Source of the DNA: an uncultured Pelagimonas sp.
Lineage (GTDB): Bacteria; Pseudomonadota; Alphaproteobacteria; Rhodobacterales; Rhodobacteraceae
Direction of reading: 5' to 3'
Length of the DNA: 64,000 bases
Assembly: GCA_947497905.1 (NCBI GenBank)
Contig: CANMIH010000001.1
Coordinates: forward strand, 248,001 to 312,000
The notes below the pieces were generated by a model, which was not told the origin of the DNA, searched no databases, and saw only the letters and a program-made list of their open reading frames with translations. Every line of letters starts with the position of its first letter. The stretch's first letter is position 1. This document shows, one piece after another, positions 46,782 through 55,799 of the stretch. The position numbers were made by a program, and so were the translations under genes.

Positions 46782-47429
46782 ATGAGCCAGAACAAGACGC
46801 CCGGCAAGGACGCCTATACTCTTATCCTTGAAGCTATTGACGGCGGGGTCTATCGGCCCGGTGATCGTCTGGTGGAAAGTGAGCTGGCCGAAAGATTTGG
46901 TGTATCCCGGACACCCATCCGCGAGGCCCTGCAGCGGCTGGAAACCCAGTCGCTTTTGACACGGGATGGGCGGTCGCTGATCGTGGCCTCGCTTGATCAC
47001 AACCAGATGTCCGAGCTTTATGCAGTGCGGTGTGAACTGGAGGGGCTTGCTGCGCGTCTGGCCGCGCGTCATGCGACCTCCGAAGAGGTGCAGGTGCTAC
47101 AAGAGATGGTGGAGGACGACCGGGTGCTGGTCGATGACCCCAAAGCCCTGTCACGCGCCAACCGTCGGTTTCACAAGATGGTTCACATGGCATCGCACAA
47201 CCGCTTTCTGGTTCAGCAGCTGGATCTTGTGCATCGTTCGATGGCGCTGATGGCTGATACGTCGCTTGCCGCGGAAGGACGCGGCGAGGTCGCCTTAGGT
47301 GAGCATCAGGCGATTGTTGATGCGATCGCGCGCCGTGACGAAGATGCGGCGTATCAAGCGCTGCGAGACCATATTTCAGTGGCCTTCGTCACGCGCCTCA
47401 AGCTGGATGCGGCGCAGCAGATTGAATGA
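46782..47429 (+). CDS. GntR-family regulator, FCD type
   Basis: A 215-residue regulator: winged helix (YTLILEAIDGGVYRPGDRLVESELAERFGVSRTPIREALQRLE) and an all-helical FCD ligand domain with the metal-binding pattern (Asp/His of RRFHKMVHMASHN, GEHQAIVDAI, ALRDHI). FCD ligands are usually small carboxylates bound by a metal. AGGAG lies ahead of the ATG. Divergent from the HAD nucleotidase gene; no other close target is visible. Confidence 0.92.
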   Translation: MSQNKTPGKDAYTLILEAIDGGVYRPGDRLVESELAERFGVSRTPIREALQRLETQSLLTRDGRSLIVASLDHNQMSELYAVRCELEGLAARLAARHATSEEVQVLQEMVEDDRVLVDDPKALSRANRRFHKMVHMASHNRFLVQQLDLVHRSMALMADTSLAAEGRGEVALGEHQAIVDAIARRDEDAAYQALRDHISVAFVTRLKLDAAQQIE

Positions 47430-47456
47430 TTGCTCGGGCCGCAGCATGGTTTGCGA

Positions 47457-49304
47457 TCACCTTTCAGGCGCGGAACGCCCGTGCTGGGTTTTGTCCCAGT
47501 AAAAGGGTTTGGTGAAAAGTTCGGCAACCGCTTTGTACATCGCGATGGTGGCGAGTGGGAAATAGAGCATCAAACTCGGCACCCAGACCATGAGGCCGTG
47601 ATGCGGGCTCCGGGACAGGGCAGTGAACCCGACTATCAGCGTGATGGCTTCGGCGAATAGGAACAGGGGCAAGAGGTAGCTGGTCACTATGGGAGGCATG
47701 GGGGAGGGCATGCCAAACAGGATCAGCCAGAAGACCCAGAGTGCCGGGGCCAACAGGGCCTGGGCCAAGGCGGTCAAAAACAACACCTGTATGCCGAAAA
47801 ACTGCCAGTGGCCGAGGTCACGTAGCGTTTGGTGCGGGCGTCGGCTGTGCACCCACCAGGTCATCGCATAGCCTTTTAGCCAGCGCGATCGCTGTCGCAC
47901 CCAGGGCCAAAGACGGTTGTTGGCTTCTTCAAAAGTGACCGTTGGCACAATCTCGGTGCGGTAGCCATGCCGGGAGAGCCGGATCCCAAGATCAGCGTCT
48001 TCGGTCACATTATGCGCATCCCAGCCTTTGACGTCGTCTAAGACGGCACGCCGAAAAAACACTGTTGTTCCACCTAGGGGGATCGCCATACCCAACCGGG
48101 CCAGACCGGGCAACATGACACGAAACCAGCTTGCGTACTCAATGGTAAAACACCGGGCCAGCCAATTGGCTTTGGGATTGTAAAAATCCAAGACCCCCTG
48201 CAAACAGCCCACTTCGTCGTCAGCTGCGTCAAAGGCGGCTGCGATACGATCGATCTGATCCGGGGCGGGTGCGTCTTCAGCGTCATAGATCCCAACAATC
48301 TCGCCGCGCGTAAAGCGCAGGGCATAGTTGAGCGCGCGGGGTTTGGTTGTCAGCGTACCGGGGGGCACGGACAAAGTTCGCATCCAGGGGGGAAGGTCGG
48401 TGTTGGCAAGGGTTTTCCGGGTCCGGTGATCGCTTTGTTCCAGAACCAGAACCACGTCCAGCAGAGGCTTGGGATATGTCAGGCGGCTCAGCCGCGCGAC
48501 AAGGGTCTCGGCCAGTTCAGTTTCGCGCAGCAAGGGCACCAAAAGAGAGACCGACGGGGGATTATGCGGGAGGGCAGGGGGCTCAAAGGGCGGTGTCGAA
48601 GGACGGGCCAGCAGGGCGGCGACCTTGAGCATCTGCGCGCAAACCAAAGACACAACAGCGGCACCGAGCACCGTTGCAAACAAAAGATTGGGCCACAGAA
48701 TAAGAATGAACAAACAGGCTAGACCGGCGGCAAATCCGATCCATCGCGCCCGAGGTGATCCCACGGCGATATCGCGGCAGCTTGCTGTTTCGGGCACCTG
48801 TGTTTCGGCTTCTTGTGCCAATTTAGCACCCTGCCGAATCCCTATTTCGGTGTGAATGTCCTTTTCAGTTGCGAGCACCATCATGACCGGGCCAAGCCCC
48901 CCCGGAAGATGTTCAAGCAGCGCCGCAAAGTCATCGGGGCGGCTTGTCGCGAGCGCCAGCGTCCCGCCCAGTCGAATCCAGGGATAGACGCCGTGTGTCA
49001 GGCAGAAATCCGCAGGGATCAGCTGAGCCAGTCGGGGATCAGGCGGTGTTTCCGACCGGCGCATGATCAAGGTACCATGGCGCAAAGCCTGCGCTTTGAT
49101 GACCTCTTCGGGATTGGCAAGATCTTCGGCGGTGAGGATCTGTTCAAGGGGTTGTTTGAGCCGCGCGGCCTCTCCCATAGCCTGCACGACCTCGGCGGCG
49201 GGCATGGTTTTGGTCTGTTCGACAATATGACTAAGCGGCTGATCGCGAAACTGTACGGCCGCCCGCACCGTTGCAGCGCTGGCAGAGGAACCCTGAGAAC
49301 TCAT
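47457..49304 (-). CDS. GspE-N / GT2 fusion glycosyltransferase (membrane)
   Basis: A 615-residue protein. The N-terminal 165 residues resemble the N-domain of type II secretion ATPases (GspE_N/MshEN: LEQILTAEDLANPEEVIKAQALRHG, LIPADFCLTHGVYPWI) without any ATPase domain. Then come two hydrophobic helices, a GT2 domain (SLLVPLLRETELAETLVARL, DAEDAPAP as the DxD-type motif, TEDADLG, and QRSRW as the QxxRW motif) and about four C-terminal membrane helices. It is a processive-type synthase by motif. Product unknown, likely a surface polysaccharide. Confidence 0.85.
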   Translation of the reverse strand: MSSQGSSASAATVRAAVQFRDQPLSHIVEQTKTMPAAEVVQAMGEAARLKQPLEQILTAEDLANPEEVIKAQALRHGTLIMRRSETPPDPRLAQLIPADFCLTHGVYPWIRLGGTLALATSRPDDFAALLEHLPGGLGPVMMVLATEKDIHTEIGIRQGAKLAQEAETQVPETASCRDIAVGSPRARWIGFAAGLACLFILILWPNLLFATVLGAAVVSLVCAQMLKVAALLARPSTPPFEPPALPHNPPSVSLLVPLLRETELAETLVARLSRLTYPKPLLDVVLVLEQSDHRTRKTLANTDLPPWMRTLSVPPGTLTTKPRALNYALRFTRGEIVGIYDAEDAPAPDQIDRIAAAFDAADDEVGCLQGVLDFYNPKANWLARCFTIEYASWFRVMLPGLARLGMAIPLGGTTVFFRRAVLDDVKGWDAHNVTEDADLGIRLSRHGYRTEIVPTVTFEEANNRLWPWVRQRSRWLKGYAMTWWVHSRRPHQTLRDLGHWQFFGIQVLFLTALAQALLAPALWVFWLILFGMPSPMPPIVTSYLLPLFLFAEAITLIVGFTALSRSPHHGLMVWVPSLMLYFPLATIAMYKAVAELFTKPFYWDKTQHGRSAPER

Positions 49305-49308
49305 ACTA

Positions 49309-49334
49309 AAAAACCCATCCGTGTGGATGGGTTT
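49309..49334 (-). terminator. Terminator of carA
   Basis: On the minus strand AAACCCATCC-ACAC-GGATGGGTTT is a perfect 10-bp stem with a 4-base loop, followed by TTTTAG. It lies just before the glycosyltransferase start codon. Confidence 0.9.
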
Positions 49335-49377
49335 ACTAGGTCTTCAAATGGTTAACGGGAAGTTAACGCTAAATCTT

Positions 49378-50529
49378 TCACGCTTTTGCCATGGTTTCCG
49401 CAAAGCGCTCAAACAGGTAGAAGCTGTCTTGCGGGCCGGGGCTGGCTTCTGGGTGGTGCTGAACCGAGAACACCGGACGGTCGACGATACGGATGCCACA
49501 GTTTGAGCCATCAAACAGAGAAACATGGCTTTCCACCACACCCTCGGGCAGGGTCTGGCTGTCCACAGCGAACCCGTGGTTCATCGACGTGATTTCAACC
49601 TTGCCGGTTGCGTGTTCTTTCACCGGGTGGTTTGCCCCGTGGTGGCCGTGGTTCATCTTGATGGTTTTTGCACCAAGGGCCAAGGCCAACATCTGGTGAC
49701 CCAGACAAATGCCAAAGATCGGCAGGTCAGTTTTGTCCAAGATGTCCTTGATCATTGGCACGGCATATTCACCGGTCGCAGCGGGATCGCCGGGACCATT
49801 GGACAGGAAAACGCCATCAGGGTTGTGTGCCATGACATCGTCATAGGTCGCCGTTGCCGGGAGCACCTGAACGTCGCACCCCGCAGAGGCGAGGCAGCGC
49901 AGAATGTTGCGCTTGGCGCCATAGTCAATGGCCACAACCTTGTGCTTGGGGTTGTCCTGTTTGGGGAAACCTTCACCCCAGGCCCAGCGTTGTTCGTTCC
50001 AGCGATAGCCCTGCGCGCAGGTCACATCTTTGGCCAGATCCAAACCTTCGAGACCGGCAAAATCCCGTGCTGCCGCAACCAAAGCCTCGATGTCAAAGTT
50101 GCCTTCAGGATCATGAGACAGTGCAACATGAGGCGCACCCTGTTGGCGAATGGCACGGGTCAGGCGACGCGTGTCGATCCCACCGATTGCAATCCGTCCG
50201 CGCGCAGCAAGCCACTCTGAAAGCTCTTGCTCAGCACGCCAGTTCGACGATTGGGTCGGCATCCACTTTACAACCATCCCGGCCGCTACGGGATCTGCGG
50301 TCTCGTCATCCTCGGGGGTGACGCCGGTGTTGCCGATGTGCGGGAAGGTGAAGGTGACGATCTGACCGGCATAAGACGGATCGGTCATGATCTCTTGGTA
50401 ACCTGACATAGCGGTGTTGAAACAGAGCTCAGCCACGCTCTGGCCGGTGGCTCCAAAGCCATGACCGTAGAAAACGGTTCCATCAGCAAGGGCGAGGCAT
50501 GCGGTAGGCTTGGCCTGGGCAGCAGACAT
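49378..50529 (-). CDS. carA: Carbamoyl-phosphate synthase small (glutaminase) chain
   Basis: A 383-residue amidotransferase that supplies ammonia to CarB for arginine and pyrimidine synthesis. N-terminal CPSase_sm domain (ACLALADGTVFYGHGFGATGQSVAE, FTFPHIGNTGVTPEDDE) and C-terminal class I glutaminase with the nucleophile Cys in PIFGICLGHQML and the His-Glu near VQHHPEASPGPQD. The start at 50529 is chosen for the conserved opening; upstream in-frame codons to 50613 are not needed. carB is not adjacent. Terminated by a strong hairpin. Confidence 0.97.
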   Translation of the reverse strand: MSAAQAKPTACLALADGTVFYGHGFGATGQSVAELCFNTAMSGYQEIMTDPSYAGQIVTFTFPHIGNTGVTPEDDETADPVAAGMVVKWMPTQSSNWRAEQELSEWLAARGRIAIGGIDTRRLTRAIRQQGAPHVALSHDPEGNFDIEALVAAARDFAGLEGLDLAKDVTCAQGYRWNEQRWAWGEGFPKQDNPKHKVVAIDYGAKRNILRCLASAGCDVQVLPATATYDDVMAHNPDGVFLSNGPGDPAATGEYAVPMIKDILDKTDLPIFGICLGHQMLALALGAKTIKMNHGHHGANHPVKEHATGKVEITSMNHGFAVDSQTLPEGVVESHVSLFDGSNCGIRIVDRPVFSVQHHPEASPGPQDSFYLFERFAETMAKA

Positions 50530-50720
50530 GACGAGCGACTCCGGTATTGGGCAAATTGCGCGGAACCTATGTCGCGCGCGCCAAAGGGTCAAGGGGTGTG
50601 TTGAAATTCTCAAAGATGTTTAGTTTCAATGACTTAACCCGTATTGCCTTGAAGGGCCGTTTTGGATAGGGTACGGTCTTGGGTCAATCTCAGACCCTTG
50701 AGACTGGGGAAACATACCAC

Positions 50721-51182
50721 ATGGAATTGCGAGCACGGGTAAATGCAGCCGTGAAGCAGGCTATGAAAGACAAGGCCTCTGACCGCCTGTCCACGCTGCG
50801 CCTGATCAATGCGGCGATCAAAGACCGCGATATTGCTGCACGCGCCGATGGCAATGACGCCGGTGTCGACGAGGCCGAAGTGCTGTCGATCCTTGGCAAA
50901 ATGGTCAAACAGCGCCGTGAAAGTGCCAAGACCTACGAAGAAGGCGGGCGGCTGGATCTGGCCGAACGTGAGGTGGCCGAGGTGGCCGTCATCGAAGAGT
51001 TCCTGCCTCGCGCATTGAGCGACGATGAAGTGGCCAAGGCCGTGGACGCGGCCGTCAGCGAGATCGGTGCAGAATCAATCCGCGACATGGGGCGCGTGAT
51101 GGGTGTGCTGAAAAGCAAATACACCGGTCAGATGGATTTTGGCGCCGCCGGCGCAAAAGTCAAAGAACGGCTGGCCGGGTGA
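50721..51182 (+). CDS. GatB/YqeY domain protein
   Basis: A 153-residue protein consisting of one YqeY domain: MELRARVNAAVKQAMKDKASDRLSTLRLINAAIKD, EAEVLSILGKMVKQRRESAKTYEEGGR, VAVIEEFLPRALSDDEV, MGRVMGVLKSKYTGQMDFG. It resembles the tRNA-binding tail of the amidotransferase subunit GatB but is free-standing. Role unproven; it often lies beside carA, as here (divergent, 191 bases). It is convergent with the next gene, with six bases between stops. Confidence 0.93.
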   Translation: MELRARVNAAVKQAMKDKASDRLSTLRLINAAIKDRDIAARADGNDAGVDEAEVLSILGKMVKQRRESAKTYEEGGRLDLAEREVAEVAVIEEFLPRALSDDEVAKAVDAAVSEIGAESIRDMGRVMGVLKSKYTGQMDFGAAGAKVKERLAG

Positions 51183-51188
51183 TCTGAT

Positions 51189-52097
51189 CTAAAGCAGTTC
51201 ACGCAGATTTGGGAAACCGTCGTCCATCAGGGCGGCGGTTTCTTCTTTGCTCACTGGAAACCGCTTTACAAAGCGCTGCTTAAAGCCGCCACGCCCCCGG
51301 CGGGTTTCAAAGTTTTCACCATGGTTGATGAGATAAACGGCCATTGGCTCTGCTAGGCGGCGCAGTCTGATCCCAGCCAGCTTGGCAAGATAGGGGTAGA
51401 GGCGGTGTTCATGAAGCGACAAGGCGTGAAAGAAGCGATGCTCTTTGTCGAAATCGCGGCCAACCGGCAGGACCATACAGCTGCCGCAAAATTTCCAGAA
51501 CGGCTTTTGTCCGAGTTCAGACGGTGAACGCGCCCGGGTTCGGCCCAGCTCGCCGGTGCCCGAGTTGAGAATAACGCCGCCATCAAACAACACTCCGCTT
51601 TGCGGATCTGATCCCAGCCGCGCCACAAGATCACGATGCAGCAGATCATCGCCATCCAAAGGCATGAAGAAACCGGGCAGGGGCGCGTCGCACAGACAGT
51701 AATCCGCAAGGCATTGAAGCTTAGCCACTTTGTCGTGGCCCTCCACCTCGCGCTCAAACGGGAGAAACGTGATGCGTGGATCGAGGTCAATGGCGTCTGG
51801 CCGGGTTTGGGAGCAAATCACTGCGCGCCAATTTGGGTCGCTCTGCGCGATGAGAGCCTGAAGAGAGATACGCAGCGCCGTGTTGATGACGTCCCAATCA
51901 CTAACCTGATGGGCCCCGACAAGGGGGATGGCAAAGGTCGTGGTCGAGGTAGAACCCACTTTGAACTGGGCAGGACTAGAGGCCAGATCAACCGCGGCGC
52001 GCTCGGCGACCGAGAGGGTGAGACGGCTCTGAAGAAAACGCGGCAGTCTATGGACGATGCTGCGCCGCAGTTTGGCCGACGTGGATTGTTCTGACAT
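51189..52097 (-). CDS. Glycosyltransferase, rhamnosyltransferase-like
   Basis: A 302-residue protein with TTFAIPLVGAHQVSDWDVINTALRISLQALIAQ at the N-terminus and FFMPLDGDDLLHRDLVARL (a D-G-D-D metal site) near residue 155, as in GT2-like putative rhamnosyltransferases of Rhodobacterales. The C-terminal NHGENFETRRGRGGFKQ segment is typical of that group. Acceptor unknown. Start at 52097 (MSEQSTSA) is preferred over a TTG at 52124. Confidence 0.78.
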   Translation of the reverse strand: MSEQSTSAKLRRSIVHRLPRFLQSRLTLSVAERAAVDLASSPAQFKVGSTSTTTFAIPLVGAHQVSDWDVINTALRISLQALIAQSDPNWRAVICSQTRPDAIDLDPRITFLPFEREVEGHDKVAKLQCLADYCLCDAPLPGFFMPLDGDDLLHRDLVARLGSDPQSGVLFDGGVILNSGTGELGRTRARSPSELGQKPFWKFCGSCMVLPVGRDFDKEHRFFHALSLHEHRLYPYLAKLAGIRLRRLAEPMAVYLINHGENFETRRGRGGFKQRFVKRFPVSKEETAALMDDGFPNLRELL

Positions 52098-52126
52098 AGT
52101 GCCGTTCCGGTTGTAGTTGGCCAAAT

Positions 52127-52609
52127 CTATCTGGCGAAGGCGCGCCGCAGGTCGTGATACAGCGCTTTACGTTCCTCTTCGCTCAGAAACGCGCCAATCT
52201 CAACCTCTCGTCCACCTCCACGTAGGGTGACATAGTTTGGGACGGGTCCACCGTCTTCATGAAGCGTGACCTTGATCCAATAGGTCTGAGCCTCCCAACT
52301 CTGAACATCGCCTTTGGGATCATGGCGTTCCAGACGCGTGACGTCGGGAGAGACGGTGAGGATCTCCACAATCTGACGGTCTCGCTTGTTCTTGGTCAGC
52401 GCAAAGTTCAAGGCCCACGTCGCGAGCACCATGAAGGGCAAGAGCCCCCAGATCGCGATGGACCCGACAAACCCGATAAGAGGCAGGCAGGCCGCGAGAA
52501 AAAAGAGCAAAACTAACCAGGCAGTCCCTGCGTGGGACAAAGCATTGTGGGGCCAGAGTTTGAGCTCGGCCTGTGATGAAGAGGGGGTATCTGACCAGCG
52601 ATAAGGCAT
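52127..52609 (-). CDS. DUF2244 membrane protein
   Basis: A 160-residue protein with two membrane helices in tandem (about 30-50 and 52-72) and a C-terminal beta-rich domain (ERHDPKGDVQSWEAQTYWIKVTLHEDGG, YVTLRGGGREVEIGAFLSEEERKALYHDLRRAF), the signature of DUF2244. Members are commonly found near cytochrome oxidase genes, and ctaD lies 1.2 kb away here. A pair of mutually exclusive hairpins abuts the start codon, with no visible Shine-Dalgarno. Confidence 0.82.
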   Translation of the reverse strand: MPYRWSDTPSSSQAELKLWPHNALSHAGTAWLVLLFFLAACLPLIGFVGSIAIWGLLPFMVLATWALNFALTKNKRDRQIVEILTVSPDVTRLERHDPKGDVQSWEAQTYWIKVTLHEDGGPVPNYVTLRGGGREVEIGAFLSEEERKALYHDLRRAFAR

Positions 52610-52633
52610 GGGCTAGACCTAGCCCAGGCTAGG
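52610..52633 (-). promoter_or_regulatory. Two alternative hairpins at the DUF2244 start codon
   Basis: On the forward strand GGGCTAG-AC-CTAGCCC (52610-52625) and CCTAGCC-CA-GGCTAGG (52618-52633) are both perfect 7-bp stems that share the CTAGCC block, so only one can form at a time. They occupy the usual ribosome-binding region of the minus-strand gene. Confidence 0.55.
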
Positions 52634-52696
52634 CAGCGAGCGAACTTCAAAATCTCACGTGCGGCGAAAAACCACCAGATTCAGTGGAGGCCTCCT

Positions 52697-52981
52697 TCAG
52701 AGGTATTTCCGAGTTGCCCAATGTCTGGGCCATTGCGGTTCTTTGGCCGGCGGCAGTTGTGGGCTGACAGTTATCTGTGTGCTGTGTCGGCGTGAAAGGT
52801 GCCATGCCGTCAAGCGTTGCCAGAATGAGGGGCGACTGGAAGACAGGATAACAACTGCGCCTACCGAGCGCGCCGCCAAGTTTTGCCTGTTGCGTTCGAG
52901 TTCGCGAAAGACGCGGGCTTCTCGCTCTTCCTCACGTTGACGCGCGCTTGCGGCGTCAACGGTATGAAGGGGCATCTGCAT
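52697..52981 (-). CDS. Small basic protein, possible
   Basis: A 94-residue ORF with a very good ribosome site (AAAGGAGG, seven bases ahead of the ATG at 52981). The N-terminal half is a charged helix (ASARQREEEREARVFRELERNRQNLAAR) and the C-terminal half is Arg/Trp/His-rich (SFWQRLTAWHLSRRHST). No motif known. It is divergent from the GntR gene and may be its target. Coding status rests mainly on the ribosome site. Confidence 0.55.
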   Translation of the reverse strand: MQMPLHTVDAASARQREEEREARVFRELERNRQNLAARSVGAVVILSSSRPSFWQRLTAWHLSRRHSTQITVSPQLPPAKEPQWPRHWATRKYL

Positions 52982-53025
52982 CTGAGTTCCTCCTTTACAA
53001 CTGAGGCAGGATTTGCACCCATTGC

Positions 53026-53046
53026 ATTGGTCTGCAAATTGGTCTG
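53026..53046. promoter_or_regulatory. Direct repeat in the GntR intergenic region
   Basis: ATTGGTCTG occurs twice with a 12-base period (53026-53034 and 53038-53046), just before the GntR start codon at 53056. TGGTC is typical of half-sites bound by FadR-like GntR proteins, so it is a candidate autoregulatory site. Confidence 0.5.
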
Positions 53047-53055
53047 GAATGGAAA

Positions 53056-53766
53056 ATGGCGAGGAAAAACGCAAGCCAGGTGATGGCAGAGCTCCGCCGC
53101 GTTTTGGATGAGCACGCCCCGGTCAGCGGTGATCAGCTACCGCCAGAGCGGCAGATGCGCGAGCTTTTGGGCTGTAGCCGTGACACGCTGCGCACCTGCT
53201 ATCTAACGCTTGAGCAGGAGGGCGAGCTCTGGCGGCACGTGGGGCAGGGCACGTTTCGAGGACGTCGCCCGCGCTTTATGCCAATCAAAGAGACCCTGCT
53301 TGTCGAGGGGGCGACGGTTCCGGACCTGATGCATGCGCGCCTGCTGCTTGAGCCGCAGGTGGCCGCAGAAGCTGCGCGGCAGGCGACAGCTCAGGATGTT
53401 GCGGTGCTGCGTGCAAAGAATGCCGAATGCCGGGCCTCACGGGACCGGGCAGAGGGGGAGCAGACGGATGATGCGTTTCATCGTGCGGTGGCAGAAACTT
53501 CGGGCAATCCGGTATTGATTGGCTTTCTGGTATATCTCTCCGGCGCACGGCGGCGCATTGCCTGGCAGCGCGAATGGGATCGCACGTACCGCCGTATCCC
53601 GCCCAATGAATTCCAGACGCTGCACAGTGGCCAGCACGATGGTATTGTTGATGCGATTGCCGCGGGGGATGCTGAGGCCGCAGCTGCGGCAATGAGAACC
53701 CATCTCGAAACCATTGAAGCCGCGATGGTGTTTGGCCAGACCCCGACATTTGGCTCTGCCCGCTAG
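53056..53766 (+). CDS. GntR-family regulator (FadR/FCD type)
   Basis: A 236-residue regulator: winged helix (VMAELRRVLDEHAPVSGDQLPPERQMRELLGCSRDTLRTCYLTLEQEGEL) and an FCD domain (DLMHARLLLEPQVAAEAARQA, DDAFHRAVAETSGN, GQHDGIVDAIAAGDAEAAAAAMRTHLE) with the metal-ligand Asp/His set. The second domain ligand is unknown. It is divergent from the small ORF at 52697 and convergent with ctaD, separated from ctaD by a terminator. Confidence 0.92.
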   Translation: MARKNASQVMAELRRVLDEHAPVSGDQLPPERQMRELLGCSRDTLRTCYLTLEQEGELWRHVGQGTFRGRRPRFMPIKETLLVEGATVPDLMHARLLLEPQVAAEAARQATAQDVAVLRAKNAECRASRDRAEGEQTDDAFHRAVAETSGNPVLIGFLVYLSGARRRIAWQREWDRTYRRIPPNEFQTLHSGQHDGIVDAIAAGDAEAAAAAMRTHLETIEAAMVFGQTPTFGSAR

Positions 53767-53800
53767 GAGCTGCGCAACGCGACCTTCCCCCAAATAGAAT

Positions 53801-53822
53801 AGGCCCCGCAGATGCGGGGCCT
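53801..53822. terminator. Bidirectional terminator, GntR gene and ctaD
   Basis: AGGCCCCGCA-GA-TGCGGGGCCT is a perfect 10-bp stem around 53801-53822, with TTCTT after it on the plus strand and ATTCTATTT on the minus strand. Confidence 0.85.
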
Positions 53823-53842
53823 TTCTTAGATCAGAGACGGGA

Positions 53843-55516
53843 TCAGTGCGAGTGGCTCTTGTCCCAGTCTTCCTGCTTTGGCAGCTGCTCGAAGGTGTGC
53901 TCGGGCGGCGGTGAGGGCAGGGTCCATTCCAGAGTATCTGCATACTCGTTCCAAGGGTTGGCGCGGGTTTCTTTTGCACCCGAACGCAGCGCGTGGATCA
54001 CAATGCCGAAGAACAGCAGGAACGACGCGAACGAGATGAAGGCACCAATCGACGACACATAGTTCCAGGTCGCGAAGGCTTCTGGATAGTCGATGTAGCG
54101 GCGCGGCATGCCCTGACGGCCCAGAAAGTGCTGGGGGAAGAAGGTCAGGTTTGCACCGATGAAAAACATCCAGAAGTGAATGTGACCCAGAGTTTCCGAG
54201 TACATGCGACCGGTCATCTTCGGGAAGTAGAAGTATACACCTGAGAAGATCGCAAAAACGGCACCCAGCGACATCACGTAGTGGAAGTGTGCAACCACGT
54301 AGTAGGTGTCGTGATAGGCTCGGTCGACGCCAGCCTGGCTTAGTACAACACCGGTTACACCACCAATGGTGAACAGCATCAGGAAGCCCAGTGCGAACAT
54401 CATCGGTGTTTTGAATTCCATCGAACCGCCCCACATGGTGGCAATCCAGGAGAAGACTTTAACACCGGTAGGAACCGCGATGACCATGGTTGCCAGCATG
54501 AAGTAGCTCTGCTGGGTCAGCGACATGCCAACGGTGTACATGTGGTGCGCCCAAACAACAAAGCCCAGACCACCAATCGCGATGATCGCCCAAACCATCG
54601 GCAGGTAGCCAAAGACCGGCTTGCGCGAGAAGGTTGCGATCACGTGGCTGATGATGCCAAAGCCCGGCAGGATCACGATGTACACTTCGGGGTGACCGAA
54701 GAACCACAGGATGTGCTGGTACAGAATGGGGTCTCCGCCGCCCGAAGGATCGAAGAAGGTGGTGCCAAAGTTACGGTCTGTCAGCAGCATGGTGATGGCG
54801 CCGGCCAGAACAGGCAGCGACAGCAGGATCAGCCACGAGGTGACAAAGATCGACCATGAGAACAGCGGAACCTTGAACAGCGACATGCCGGGGGCACGCA
54901 TGTTCAGGAAGGTGGTGATCATGTTGATCGCACCCAGAATCGACGAAGCGCCCGAGACGTGAACCGCGAAGATCGCGAGGTCCATCGAGTAGCCACCTTC
55001 ATTGGTCGACAGCGGCGGGTAGAGAACCCAGCCAACACCCGAACCCAGCTGGTCGTTACCACCGGGCGAGAAAACCGAAAGAACCGCCAGTGTTGTACCG
55101 GCTACATAAAGCCAGAACGACAGGTTGTTCATACGGGGGAACGCCATGTCCGGTGCACCGATCTGCAGCGGCATGAAGTAGTTGCCGAAACCGCCAAACA
55201 GAGCCGGAATAACCACGAAGAACATCATCAAGATGCCGTGGCCGGTGATCAATACGTTCCAGAGGTGGCCGTTTGGCGTACATTCTGCGACGGATGTGGC
55301 GAAGAGACGCGCACCTTCCATACACATGTACTGCACACCGGGCTCCATAAGCTCCATGCGCATGTAAACGGTGAAGATTACCGAAACCAGACCAACAATC
55401 GCCGAAACGATCAGGTACAGGATGCCGATATCCTTGTGGTTTGTGGACATGAACCAGCGTTCGAAGAACGAGCGGTTGTCCTCATGTTCGTGGCCGTGAA
55501 TGGCGGCGTCTGCCAT
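53843..55516 (-). CDS. ctaD: Cytochrome c oxidase subunit I (aa3 type)
   Basis: A 557-residue membrane protein with twelve helices that carries heme a and the heme a3-CuB centre and reduces O2 to water. Heme and Cu ligands are readable: [26 protein letters not shown] (His and cross-linked Tyr), WAHHMYTVG, and [13 protein letters not shown]-channel Asp and Asn residues lie in [21 protein letters not shown] and the K-channel Lys in [10 protein letters not shown], so it is an A-type oxidase. An FnrL-type box lies 111 bases ahead. No other cta genes adjoin it in the window. Confidence 0.98.
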   Translation of the reverse strand: MADAAIHGHEHEDNRSFFERWFMSTNHKDIGILYLIVSAIVGLVSVIFTVYMRMELMEPGVQYMCMEGARLFATSVAECTPNGHLWNVLITGHGILMMFFVVIPALFGGFGNYFMPLQIGAPDMAFPRMNNLSFWLYVAGTTLAVLSVFSPGGNDQLGSGVGWVLYPPLSTNEGGYSMDLAIFAVHVSGASSILGAINMITTFLNMRAPGMSLFKVPLFSWSIFVTSWLILLSLPVLAGAITMLLTDRNFGTTFFDPSGGGDPILYQHILWFFGHPEVYIVILPGFGIISHVIATFSRKPVFGYLPMVWAIIAIGGLGFVVWAHHMYTVGMSLTQQSYFMLATMVIAVPTGVKVFSWIATMWGGSMEFKTPMMFALGFLMLFTIGGVTGVVLSQAGVDRAYHDTYYVVAHFHYVMSLGAVFAIFSGVYFYFPKMTGRMYSETLGHIHFWMFFIGANLTFFPQHFLGRQGMPRRYIDYPEAFATWNYVSSIGAFISFASFLLFFGIVIHALRSGAKETRANPWNEYADTLEWTLPSPPPEHTFEQLPKQEDWDKSHSH

Positions 55517-55626
55517 CTTGTGCCTCCCTAAATGTCCCTACCAACCGTGCAAAAGCGGGAATCCGCCCGTCCACGGGAATCCTGACACGTTCTAGTTTCA
55601 GAAACTGTGCCCGGCAATGGAGGGAT

Positions 55627-55640
55627 TTGACGCAGATCAA
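55627..55640. promoter_or_regulatory. FnrL/Fnr-type binding site upstream of ctaD
   Basis: TTGACGCAGATCAA has both TTGA and TCAA half-sites in the Fnr spacing and agrees with the TTGAY-N4-RTCAA pattern known for FnrL in Rhodobacter. It lies 111 bases from the ctaD start and 160 bases from the small plus-strand gene at 55800, so it could control either. Confidence 0.75.
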
Positions 55641-55799
55641 ACATTTTTGTCGCACCTCCCCTTACGTAAGCTTTTATCGGCAAAATGTCGTTGGCCCGGA
55701 CAGTGACTTGAGAGTTCAGAGAAAATCGGCACCTACCCATTTTCTGCGAGTTGGAAAGCGCTGTTTCTTGTGGTCCTTACTCATTAGGAGGTATTTTAA

